Source of the DNA: Ignavibacteriaceae bacterium
GTDB lineage: Bacteria; Bacteroidota; Ignavibacteria; Ignavibacteriales; Ignavibacteriaceae
DNA: 23,142 nt
Reading direction: 5' to 3'
Assembly (NCBI GenBank): GCA_013388525.1
Contig: JACAFA010000218.1
Location: forward strand, 1 to 23,142
Part shown: piece after piece, positions 1-6,890 of the stretch
How positions within the stretch are numbered: the stretch's first letter is position 1
Layout of the letters: every line of letters begins with the position of its first letter
Made by a program: the position numbers and the translations under genes
Notes under the pieces: generated by a model
The model's database searches: none
Told to the model about the DNA's origin: nothing
What the model saw: the letters and a program-made list of their open reading frames with translations, nothing else

Positions 1-197
1 ATATCAACCGCACCAAGAGTTTGACCAACCCATTCACCGGTAATTGGAACATTCATTTTAACAGCTTTGGTTACCTGAACTTCAGGTGGTGCGCCAGCCT
101 GCTGTTCTTCTTCACCGCACGCTGCGGTTAGAAATGTCAGCACTGTTACAAGCAATAGCAAAGTAAAAACATTCAACTGTTTTTTCAGATGTAACAT
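1..197 (-). CDS. RND efflux periplasmic adaptor lipoprotein, N-terminal part
   Basis: This open frame runs off the left edge, so only the first 65 codons are present. It starts at the ATG at 195-197, with AGGAGTT four bases upstream. The N-terminus has two lysines, a long Leu/Val/Thr hydrophobic stretch and a lipobox (LTAAC, Cys27), so the mature protein should be lipid-anchored. After a short Glu/Gln/Ala/Pro linker comes PEVQVTKAV followed by NVPITGEWVGQT, the typical opening of membrane fusion proteins (AcrA/MexA type) that link an RND pump to an outer-membrane channel. Family assignment rests on this short N-terminal pattern alone; the lipoyl, barrel-sandwich and hairpin domains lie outside the window. 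The pump genes would be expected further left. Substrate unknown. Confidence 0.7.
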   Translation of the reverse strand, partial: MLHLKKQLNVFTLLLLVTVLTFLTAACGEEEQQAGAPPEVQVTKAVKMNVPITGEWVGQTLGAVD

Positions 198-276
198 ATT
201 ATTAACTCCTTGAGAAAGTAAAGAACTTGATAATTTGATTATTCATATTTTGATCGTGTACGCCTTTATCTCAAAC

Positions 277-302
277 AGGTATAAAAAGAAATAATTATAC
301 CT
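277..302. promoter_or_regulatory. Inverted repeat upstream of the RND adaptor
   Basis: AGGTATAA at 277-284 is matched by its reverse complement TTATACCT at 295-302, separated by 10 AT-rich bases. It lies about 80 bp upstream of the adaptor start, a position suited to an operator for a dimeric repressor or to promoter overlap. No regulator gene is present nearby. The rest of the 198-484 gap shows no coding potential. Confidence 0.35.
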
Positions 303-427
303 AACAATATTGCAGCATAATGGATTGCTCCATTTCTACCGGATTCAATAAACAAGAATCGCGAAAAGCACGAAATCTAAAATCCTGTTGAGGATGATGT
401 ATTAAGTCTCTTCAGCAAATTATTAAC

Positions 428-459
428 ATGCCGACTGAAGCATAGCAGACAATCGGCAT
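428..459. other. Hairpin in the gap after the 157-aa gene
   Basis: ATGCCGA (428-434) pairs with TCGGCAT (453-459), with a smaller CTG/CAG pairing inside the loop. It sits 25 bp past the stop of the exported 157-aa gene and could end its transcript. There is no T-run on the minus-strand exit side; the T-rich side is the plus-strand side, so a simple intrinsic terminator for the gene is not well supported. Confidence 0.3.
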
Positions 460-484
460 ATTTATAAATTATTATTAAACTATT

Positions 485-958
485 TTATTGTTTGTCACCC
501 GGTTTTTTAGCTAAAGGCAAATTTGCAGCAATGTTCAGATCTAATATTAATTGAATCTGATTTTCAAGCTGCATATACTTAGCTGCAACAATTGGTGTTA
601 ATACTTCAGCAAATTTTTTGTAATACTTTTCATTAAGATCTAACCTGTCGTTCTGAAAACTGAAAGAAGTTTTGATCAGCTCATCAGCTTTTGCATCTGT
701 CAGACTATCATAATTTGCAGCGAAGTCTTTAATGTTTGCAATACGTTTACCTGATAATTTTTCTAATTCGTATTCAAATTCATTATACACTGGCCAGAAA
801 GCTGCCGACTGCTGTTCTGTGAACTGCATTGTCTCTATTATGATTGCTTTCTTGTCAGTTTTTACTTCTGATTTTAAAACCTCGATATAACTATCTGCAT
901 CCTGCGCAAAAACATTTACGAGTGAAAACAGGAATGCAATTATGAGTAATTTTTTCAT
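485..958 (-). CDS. Small exported helical protein, Spy/LTXXQ-like
   Basis: A 157-aa protein with a clear Sec signal peptide (MKKLL, hydrophobic core, cleavage expected after VFA before QD). The mature part is rich in Glu, Lys, Leu and Ala and should be all-helical. It contains FTEQQSAAFWPVYNEFE, which resembles the LTxxQ-type motif of small periplasmic Spy/CpxP-like proteins, then a second amphipathic helix pair (DRLDLNEKYYKKFAEVLTP). Length fits such proteins. The start has AAAGGAAT just upstream. It is the last gene of a three-gene run with the interrupted beta-barrel gene (41 bp upstream) and the DUF4136-like lipoprotein, which suggests an envelope-stress or periplasmic role, but no function can be assigned. 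Similar proteins are often mislabelled as transcriptional regulators. Confidence 0.6.
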   Translation of the reverse strand: MKKLLIIAFLFSLVNVFAQDADSYIEVLKSEVKTDKKAIIIETMQFTEQQSAAFWPVYNEFEYELEKLSGKRIANIKDFAANYDSLTDAKADELIKTSFSFQNDRLDLNEKYYKKFAEVLTPIVAAKYMQLENQIQLILDLNIAANLPLAKKPGDKQ

Positions 959-999
959 TATTTATTCCTTTATTGCAATTTTAATTTATTAATTAATTA

Positions 1000-1626
1000 C
1001 TACGGTTCCCATACAAATCCGGCATTGATTTGCCAGTAAGTATGATTTATGGTTGTTCCGAAAACGTCCTCGCCCGTCAATGCATAGTTATATTTTCCAT
1101 TTAGTATTATTCCAAAATCTCTTTCTACAGGTATTACTACTCCGGCTTCAGGAGCGATACCCCATTCCCAGGAATCATCTTCCCAGGCAAATACACCTAT
1201 TTCAAAACGCTGGTTCATAACATAACCGCCGGCATTCAATCCAACGTAAGGTCTAATTGATTTTCTTTCACCGAAATAGTAATGAATGTTTGCCATAATC
1301 GGGAAAGCATTAATAGTTCGATCTGATGTTCCGGTTACAGCACCGTTCTCGGTTTGTGTTGTTCTGGTTGACCGTTCATACAGGACGTTCCATCCAAAAT
1401 TTAAACCAACACTATACGTACGATCAATCATATATCTGTAATCCAGACCAATTCCACGCCAGCTTATCTCTTCAATAAAAGATTTTGTATCACCGGTTGG
1501 GATTGAAACTTAATAAGTAAAAGCTCCGTACCACTGCTCCTTTTGTGAGTAGCCTGTTCCAAACATCAGCAGAACCAATGCAAAGACTGCAGACATCTGC
1601 CAGAATTTTAATTTTATAATTTTCAT
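1000..1626 (-). pseudogene. Outer-membrane beta-barrel gene with an in-frame TAA
   Basis: Read from the ATG at 1624-1626 (AAAGGTA upstream), the frame encodes a signal peptide (MKIIKLKFWQ..., ending GTGYSQ), then WYGAFTY, a TAA stop at 1510-1512 (codon 39), and in the same frame VSIPTGDTKSFI and a further 160 residues of an OmpA/opacity-type beta-barrel with alternating aromatic strands, ending in WEP. The full gene would be 208 aa. Nothing is shifted: one base change of the TAA restores a normal protein. An internal ATG at 1431 is in frame but has no evident ribosome binding site and would lack the signal peptide and first strand. It may be a recent nonsense mutation, a sequencing error, or rarely readthrough. 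It lies between the DUF4136-like gene (60 bp upstream) and the 157-aa gene. Confidence 0.75.
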
Positions 1627-1686
1627 AGTTGTTACCTTTATTTAAATCTTAAAATGTTTATTAAATAATCCAGTCTCTACAAATTT

Positions 1687-2316
1687 TTATTTATAGAGAT
1701 ATGGTGATTGAGTAAATGCCTGATCAATGCCATCAGTTAATCTATCTGCAATTCCTGCATTTGTGTCTTCTAAAATTCCGTTGAGTGCGGCTACCCATAA
1801 CGCATTTTTAGAAGCATATGGATCAACCATAGCTATAAGCATTGTTCCGATATCGTAAGTATAATAGACAGGATAACACCAGCCATAATATGGATAGTAA
1901 TAGCTATACCACGATGAATAACAACCACCCGAAACCCAGGTTGTCTGGTTTGCAAATACAATTACAAACACATCCGGACGTTTTGAGGGATTTGATGTAT
2001 CGGGATCTGTAATCTCTGTAAAACCAGCCTGAACTAAATTTGATTTGATTCTGCTAAGTGCCAACTGATCATTTGCACCCGGATCGTCAACCGGATCTCC
2101 ATTTTCATCAATGCGAATTACTTTATCAGGTATTGCGAAAGTCAGCTTTGTGGAGAAGTCAGCTTCCTTATCAAAGTAAGTTGCTATTATATCTGTGTCC
2201 GCTGCAGTTATTTCATCCCCCGGATAACAAGAATAAAGACCAACAGATAATGCTAAAAACAATAGCACTATGCTTATGGTTTTTATGAGAGACATTTTAC
2301 GAGATACTACTTTCAT
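1687..2316 (-). CDS. DUF4136-like lipoprotein
   Basis: A lipoprotein of 209 aa when started at the ATG at 2314-2316. An ATG five codons further upstream (2331) is possible, but AAGGA at 2324-2328 serves the downstream ATG and nothing serves the upstream one. The signal peptide ends in a lipobox, LYSC, with Cys30. The mature region has the layout of DUF4136 proteins: an Asp/Tyr-containing N-terminus, a region rich in Asp, Asn and Pro, RPDVFVIVFANQ, a Tyr/Trp/Cys-rich insert (SSWYSYYYPYYGWCYP), then YDIGTMLIAMVDP and LWVAALNG. This family is a membrane-anchored periplasmic or surface protein of unknown function. It begins a probable three-gene operon with the interrupted beta-barrel and the small exported protein. 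Confidence 0.65.
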   Translation of the reverse strand: MKVVSRKMSLIKTISIVLLFLALSVGLYSCYPGDEITAADTDIIATYFDKEADFSTKLTFAIPDKVIRIDENGDPVDDPGANDQLALSRIKSNLVQAGFTEITDPDTSNPSKRPDVFVIVFANQTTWVSGGCYSSWYSYYYPYYGWCYPVYYTYDIGTMLIAMVDPYASKNALWVAALNGILEDTNAGIADRLTDGIDQAFTQSPYLYK

Positions 2317-2485
2317 AGTTTTTTCCTTCATGTTTTTGTTAGTTGATTATGTGTTATTTAATAGTTTTGAAAAATCCAATTATAAATCTAAAGTTAAATT
2401 GCTTCACTTTTTAGTTCATTAATCCATGCCTTTAATAGAGTATAAGTTACTGAAAGGATAACCTTAATATTTAATTCTGGGTGCT

Positions 2486-3586
2486 TCAATTCTCCTTTAC
2501 TGTATCTTCTTCCGGAAGTGATGTATCCTCAAGTAATGCCTGGTAAACCTTATATGCTAGGGCAAGAATAACAGCACCGACAAATAATCCAATAACACCG
2601 GCGAGCATCATCCCACCAATTGCACCAAGTAGAATTACCAGTGTAGGAACATCAACACCTCGTCCGAGAAAAATCGGTTTTAAAAAAGCATCAGACATAC
2701 TAATGATAATACTCATCACTAGAAAAATTATTGCAGATGTAGTATCCAGAATGCTAAAGCTGTAAACTGCAATCGGAAGTAATATTATCAATGGCGGTAA
2801 CTGAATAATTGCAAAGAACAAAACAATCAGAGCCCAAAGACCAGCTAAGGGTATATTGAATATTAGCATTACAATTCCAGAAACCACTGATTGTATAATT
2901 GCCACACCCAAAACTCCCTGAACAACGCTTCTTATAGTTGCACCAGCAAGTTCTGTAAATCCTTCTCCTTTTTTGCCTATTAAAATTTTGAATGCTTTTC
3001 GTGCAACTATTTCTGCAGACTCTGCTTTTGCCATTAATGCACCTGCAATTATAATAGATACAATTGTGAGCAGAACTGTAGAACCCAATCCCAGGATACC
3101 TGATAAAATATTTGATGCGAATTCTTTTATTTGAGGTTCGAAAGTTTTGATAGCGCCTTCAAGATTAACTGAAGCAAGTTTCCATGCATCATAAACAGGT
3201 TTACCTATTAACGGCCACTCAGCTACATCTTCTGAAGGCGGCGGAACTTTAAATGTGCCCTCTTCCAATTCTCTAGCAAGATTTTGTATACCACCTATTG
3301 CAGATTCCATTAAAAAATATGATGGTACAATCAAAAGTGCCAACGCAAATAGAGTTATTATAGTAGAAGCAAGTTTCTTCCGGTTACCAAGTAAAGCAGC
3401 AAACTTTTTAAATAGTGGATAGATTCCAACTGCAATTATGATACCCCACATAATTACAAATAAGAAAGGTTTAAGTATCAAGTATGACAGAACTATCAGT
3501 AACCCGACAAATCCAATTCTCAGAGCAGTAGTGATAGCTTTAGTGTAATAAGCTTCATCTTTAAATTGTTGTTCTATTGCTGCCAT
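2486..3586 (-). CDS. AI-2E family (PerM/TqsA-type) membrane permease
   Basis: A 366-aa integral membrane protein. The start is the ATG at 3584-3586, placed by a strong GGAGG (3595-3599) eight bases upstream; a TTG five codons earlier overlaps this site and is rejected. Hydrophobic segments follow in the family order: two N-terminal spans with GIYPLFKKF between them, another span, a long soluble region of about 90 residues (EEGTFKVPPPSEDVAEWPL...), then C-terminal spans including GVLGVAIIQSVVSGIVMLIF, FFAIIQLPPLIILLPIAVY and FLGRGVDVPTLVILLGAIGGMMLAGVIGLFVGAVILA, the well-conserved C-terminal part of the UPF0118/AI-2E family. Members export small molecules, peptides or ions; the substrate cannot be told. 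It stands alone, separated from the aspartase gene by 323 bp of palindromic DNA, so it is probably unrelated to the amino-acid genes. Confidence 0.85.
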   Translation of the reverse strand: MAAIEQQFKDEAYYTKAITTALRIGFVGLLIVLSYLILKPFLFVIMWGIIIAVGIYPLFKKFAALLGNRKKLASTIITLFALALLIVPSYFLMESAIGGIQNLARELEEGTFKVPPPSEDVAEWPLIGKPVYDAWKLASVNLEGAIKTFEPQIKEFASNILSGILGLGSTVLLTIVSIIIAGALMAKAESAEIVARKAFKILIGKKGEGFTELAGATIRSVVQGVLGVAIIQSVVSGIVMLIFNIPLAGLWALIVLFFAIIQLPPLIILLPIAVYSFSILDTTSAIIFLVMSIIISMSDAFLKPIFLGRGVDVPTLVILLGAIGGMMLAGVIGLFVGAVILALAYKVYQALLEDTSLPEEDTVKEN

Positions 3587-3664
3587 AAAATTTTCCTCCA
3601 AATAAATAATTTATTAAACAGATTAAAATACATTCAGCATTGCCAGGTAAATACCGCTTATGTT

Positions 3665-3719
3665 CTTAGGCTAAGCTGGATTGAACTCAATCCTTCTGCA
3701 CCATGGTAGCCGCTACCAT
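3665..3719. repeat. Stack of three short perfect palindromes
   Basis: Three palindromes follow one another in the gap between the aspartase and the AI-2E permease genes: CTTAG-G-CTAAG (3665-3675), GGATTGA-AC-TCAATCC (3678-3693) and ATGGTAGC-C-GCTACCAT (3703-3719). All arms are exact. They are followed by a larger nested repeat and another hairpin, so the 323-bp gap 3587-3909 is almost entirely palindromic from 3665 to 3887. Confidence 0.7.
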
Positions 3720-3742
3720 TAAGTCTATTGCATAATTTATCT

Positions 3743-3849
3743 TGTCATTGCGAATCCAACTTTAGTGGGTGAAGCAATCCAAGAAATTATTAGCTAATAT
3801 TTTGAGATTGCTTCGATCTCCCGACAAGTCGGGATCACTCGCAATGACA
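3743..3849. repeat. Nested inverted repeat, TCATTGCGA type
   Basis: TGTCATTGCGA (3743-3753) pairs exactly with TCGCAATGACA (3839-3849). Inside it GAAGCAATC (3771-3779) pairs with GATTGCTTC (3806-3814), and TCCCGAC/GTCGGGA (3819-3834) forms a third hairpin. This is the form of the dispersed intergenic palindromes with TCATTGCGA ends seen in many bacterial genomes (established knowledge of the type; copy number here unknown). It carries no gene. It may shape the 3' end of the aspartase transcript. Confidence 0.75.
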
Positions 3850-3861
3850 TTCTCAAAACCC

Positions 3862-3887
3862 AGCCACACAGTCGAAAGACTGCGGCT
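3862..3887 (-). terminator. Hairpin just after the aspartase gene
   Basis: CAGTC-GAAA-GACTG (3869-3882) on the plus strand is extended by AGCC/GGCT arms (3862-3865 with 3884-3887). It begins 22 bp past the aspartase stop codon. On the minus strand a GGTTTTGAG stretch follows, a weak T-tract, so it may act as terminator or as a 3'-end stabiliser. It may also belong to the repeat cluster next to it. Confidence 0.4.
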
Positions 3888-3909
3888 ACTGTCAATTAAA
3901 AAATCTCTA

Positions 3910-5376
3910 TTACTGTCCTGTCATCTTTTTTGGATCAAGCAATTCTTTAATCTGATCTTCAGTCAAAAGTTTTTTCTCACGAATGAGTTCAAGAATTCCT
4001 TTTCCTGTTTCAAGAGCCTCTTTAGCAAGCTCGGTTGTTTTTTCGTAACCAAGTACAGGATTTAATGCTGTTACAATTCCAACACTTTGATTAATATATT
4101 TTGTCATCACGTCTTCATTTGCTGTAATTCCATCCACACATTTTGTTTTGAAAGCAGTCATTGTGTTTGTGAGCAGTTTCTGTGATTCAAGAATTGCAGA
4201 TATTGCTAAAGGTTCATAAGCATTTAACTGGAGCTGTCCTGTCTTTGCAGCAATAGTTACTGCAACATCGTTACCCATAACTCTGAATGTAACAAGATTA
4301 ACTAATTCTGGAATTACCGGATTAACTTTTCCAGGCATAATTGACGAACCGGGCTGAAGCGGAGGCAGATTAATTTCAAACAAACCTGTTCGTGGACCTG
4401 AAGCCAACAGAATTAAATCGCTTGCTATTTTAGAAAGTCTTACTGAAAGTGTGTTCAACGCACTTGAATAAACAACAAAACCCGAGAGATCGGATGTTGC
4501 TGCAATTAAATCTTTTGCAGGAACGAATTTCTTTCCGGTAATCTCTGCAAGATGCTTTGCACAGTTCTCTACAAATCCTTTTTGAGCGGTGAGCTTCGTT
4601 CCAATTGCAGTTCCGCCCATGTTAATAACATAAAGATTTGCTTCAGCTTGCTTGAGTTCATCAATAGAAGCTTTGAGCTGATTTGCAAAAGCGTTGAACT
4701 CTTGACCGAGTGTCATTGGAACTGCATCCTGCAGTTCAGTTCTTCCCATTTTCAAAATGTTTTCAAATTCTTTTCCTTTTGCTTCAAATGATTTTATTAA
4801 AGCTTCCAGTTCAGGAAGAAGTTTTTGATTCATAAGAATTATTGCAACGTGAAGTGAAGTAGGATATGAATCGTTTGTTGATTGAGACATATTCAGATGA
4901 TCGTGCGGTTCAATGTATGCATAGTCACCTTTTTGCTTACCGCTGATTTCTAATGCAATGTTTGCAAGCACTTCATTAACATTCATATTTGCGGAAGTTC
5001 CAGCACCGCCCTGGTACAAGTCAACTAAAAACTGATCGTGATATTTTCCCGCGAGTACTTCAGCACAAGCTTTTTCAACAGCATCAAGAACGTATTTTGG
5101 TAAAGCACCTGATTCATAATTTGCTCTGATGGCTGCAAGTTTTACAAGAACAAAAGCATTTACTAATTCAGGGTAATCTTTAGTTGTAACGCCGCTGATC
5201 TGAAAATTTTCCAATGCGCGTAAAGTTTGAACCCCGTAGTATGCATCATTAGGTAATTGTTTTTCACCAAGCAAATCTTTTTCTATTCTGAATCCACCAT
5301 CCTGTGAAAAAAGAATTGAAGGTAAAAACATTAATCCAACGATGACTGTAACAAATAACTTATTACTAAATAACAT
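3910..5376 (-). CDS. aspA: Aspartate ammonia-lyase with a signal peptide
   Basis: Aspartase converts L-aspartate to fumarate and ammonia. The 488-aa protein has the full superfamily layout: IEKDLLG and DAYYGVQTLRA near residues 31-54, GTSANMNVNEV (126-136), SQSTNDSYPT (164-173), and the signature GSSIMPGKVNP (343-353) with the catalytic-loop serine. Downstream, DGITAN and QSVGIVTALNP match aspartases rather than class II fumarases. Ahead of the enzyme are about 24 extra residues: a lysine, a hydrophobic core and LFSQD, the same ending as the signal peptides of the glutaminase and porin genes here (LFAQD). It should therefore be periplasmic, which is unusual for this cytosolic family. AGGAGTT lies four bases before the ATG. 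The C4-dicarboxylate transporter gene ends 18 bp upstream, so the two are probably co-transcribed and fumarate produced outside could be taken straight up. An uncleaved membrane anchor is the alternative. Confidence 0.92.
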   Translation of the reverse strand: MLFSNKLFVTVIVGLMFLPSILFSQDGGFRIEKDLLGEKQLPNDAYYGVQTLRALENFQISGVTTKDYPELVNAFVLVKLAAIRANYESGALPKYVLDAVEKACAEVLAGKYHDQFLVDLYQGGAGTSANMNVNEVLANIALEISGKQKGDYAYIEPHDHLNMSQSTNDSYPTSLHVAIILMNQKLLPELEALIKSFEAKGKEFENILKMGRTELQDAVPMTLGQEFNAFANQLKASIDELKQAEANLYVINMGGTAIGTKLTAQKGFVENCAKHLAEITGKKFVPAKDLIAATSDLSGFVVYSSALNTLSVRLSKIASDLILLASGPRTGLFEINLPPLQPGSSIMPGKVNPVIPELVNLVTFRVMGNDVAVTIAAKTGQLQLNAYEPLAISAILESQKLLTNTMTAFKTKCVDGITANEDVMTKYINQSVGIVTALNPVLGYEKTTELAKEALETGKGILELIREKKLLTEDQIKELLDPKKMTGQ

Positions 5377-5394
5377 GATTAACTCCTATAAATT

Positions 5395-6726
5395 TTATAA
5401 TACAAATGAACTAATAATAAACGCAAAGATTGTTGTGGCAATCAGACACACAAATCCCGGCAGCATAAAGCTGTGATTTAAAAGATACTTCCCGATTTTT
5501 GTTGTTCCCGTTCGATCAAATGAAACTGCTGCGAGAACAGTTCCGTAAGTTGGTAAAAAGAAAAATCCATTAACCGCAGGATATACTGCGATTAAAATCC
5601 ACAACGGCATTCCAAGCACAACTGCAACAGGCATTAATGTTACAACAGTTGCAGCCTGGCTGAACAAAAGCATAGATAGAACAAATAAACCAATTACAAG
5701 AACCCACGGAGCTTGCTGAATGATATCTGATATACCGCCAACAATTTCTATTCTGTTCCCTTCAAAGAAAGATGAGCCCATCCACGATACACCGAGTATT
5801 GATATAACAGCTACAACACCACCTGTCATAATACTTCCTTTAACTGCCTCGCCTGGTTTTGCTTTGAAGAAGATCATCATAATTCCTGCGGCGGCAAGCA
5901 TAATGATCATTATTGCATCTCCCATTTCTAACTGCTGAAATGTTGATTCCTTTCCAGTGAACATTTCATAGGAAGGACGAAGTTCAGGGAATATTCCAAT
6001 GAATACAACAACCACTATCGCAACTAAAAATATTAATAATGAATTACGTGCGCTGCCTATTTTTTCTTTTGCCATTTCAACGGCGGTAGTGGATTCCTGA
6101 ATTTTACCAGATTTTAATTTTTCCTGATATTCAGGATCATCTTTAAGTTCTTTGCCTTTCCATGCAACTGATAATGTTCCAACTATTAATCCTAAAATTG
6201 AAGCGGGGATAATCACTATCATAATTTGAAGTAGACTTACATTAAAAGAAACAAGTGCACCCAACAGTGCAACAGTAGCAGCGCTGATCGGTGAAGAAAT
6301 AACTCCGTACATCGAAGCTGTAACGCTGATTGATAATGGTCTTTCCGGACGAACACCTGCTTTGGTTGATACTTCGGCAATAACCGGAAGCAGTGCATAG
6401 ATGACATGCTGCGTACCGCTAGCCAGAATTAAAAAGTAGGTAACAAAAGGTGCAACGAATGTGATGTATTGAGGTTTCTTTCGCATCACTTTTGTAGCAA
6501 ATGAAATCAGATAATCTAACCCACCCGCTGATTGCATTGATGCCAGTGCTGTAATAACTGCGATTATCATCCCGAGTACAATTCCGGGAGGTGAACCCGG
6601 CGGAAGTCCAAAGACAAATACCAGAATCACCAATCCAATCCCACCCATTGTACCTAATCCAATACCTCCGAGCCTTGCACCTATCACTATGCAGGCAAAG
6701 AGTATTAATAATTCAATCCACATCAT
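5395..6726 (-). CDS. Anaerobic C4-dicarboxylate transporter, DcuA/DcuB family
   Basis: A 443-aa inner-membrane protein with about ten or more hydrophobic spans. The N-terminus (MWIELLILFACIVIGARLGGIGLG) and the following GLPPGSPPGIVLGMI, ASGTQHVIYALLPVI and SISVTASMYGVISSPISAATVALLG are characteristic of the Dcu family, which takes up fumarate, malate or aspartate, often in exchange for succinate. A central soluble loop of about 40 charged residues (KGKELKDDPEYQEKL...) splits the two halves, and the C-terminal half carries SQAATVVTLMPVA and FFFLPTYGTVLAAVSFDRTGTT. Length fits DcuA/DcuB (about 430-450 aa); sequence alone does not decide which. AAAGGTG precedes the first of two adjacent ATG codons. 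It leads a two-gene unit with aspartase 18 bp downstream, comparable to the aspA-dcuA pairing of enterobacteria. Confidence 0.92.
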   Translation of the reverse strand: MMWIELLILFACIVIGARLGGIGLGTMGGIGLVILVFVFGLPPGSPPGIVLGMIIAVITALASMQSAGGLDYLISFATKVMRKKPQYITFVAPFVTYFLILASGTQHVIYALLPVIAEVSTKAGVRPERPLSISVTASMYGVISSPISAATVALLGALVSFNVSLLQIMIVIIPASILGLIVGTLSVAWKGKELKDDPEYQEKLKSGKIQESTTAVEMAKEKIGSARNSLLIFLVAIVVVVFIGIFPELRPSYEMFTGKESTFQQLEMGDAIMIIMLAAAGIMMIFFKAKPGEAVKGSIMTGGVVAVISILGVSWMGSSFFEGNRIEIVGGISDIIQQAPWVLVIGLFVLSMLLFSQAATVVTLMPVAVVLGMPLWILIAVYPAVNGFFFLPTYGTVLAAVSFDRTGTTKIGKYLLNHSFMLPGFVCLIATTIFAFIISSFVL

Positions 6727-6797
6727 AGTTGCACCTTTTAAGAAATAGTTTTAAATATATTTTAAATTCATCAACGAACAATTATGTAAAAGTCGTA

Positions 6798-6881
6798 GTC
6801 ATTCTGGCTTGTCCAGAATCTGAAAAATTTATTTGTGGTAGATTCCGGACTCTCCCGCTGCTGCGGGATCTCCGGAATGAC
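6798..6881. repeat. Nested inverted repeat, TCATTCTGG type
   Basis: GTCATTCTGG (6798-6807) pairs with CCGGAATGAC (6872-6881) with one G-T wobble. Near the right end TCCCGC-TGCT-GCGGGA (6853-6868) forms an exact hairpin. AGATTC/GAATCT-like stretches lie between. It fills most of the 164-bp gap between the asparaginase and Dcu genes and starts ten bases past the asparaginase stop codon on its transcript side, so it may end or protect that transcript. Confidence 0.65.
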
Positions 6882-6890
6882 AATTAAACA

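Noticed and set aside
3769..4065. Plus-strand open frame of 98 codons
   Set aside because: It starts inside a palindromic repeat and runs into the aspartase gene on the other strand. The product is low-complexity and unlike any family.
3910..5376. Class II fumarase as identity of the lyase
   Set aside because: The shared GSSIMPGKVNP signature fits both families, but the N-terminus (DLLGEKQLPNDAYYGVQTLRA) and the C-terminal DGITAN and SVGIVTALNP are aspartase features.
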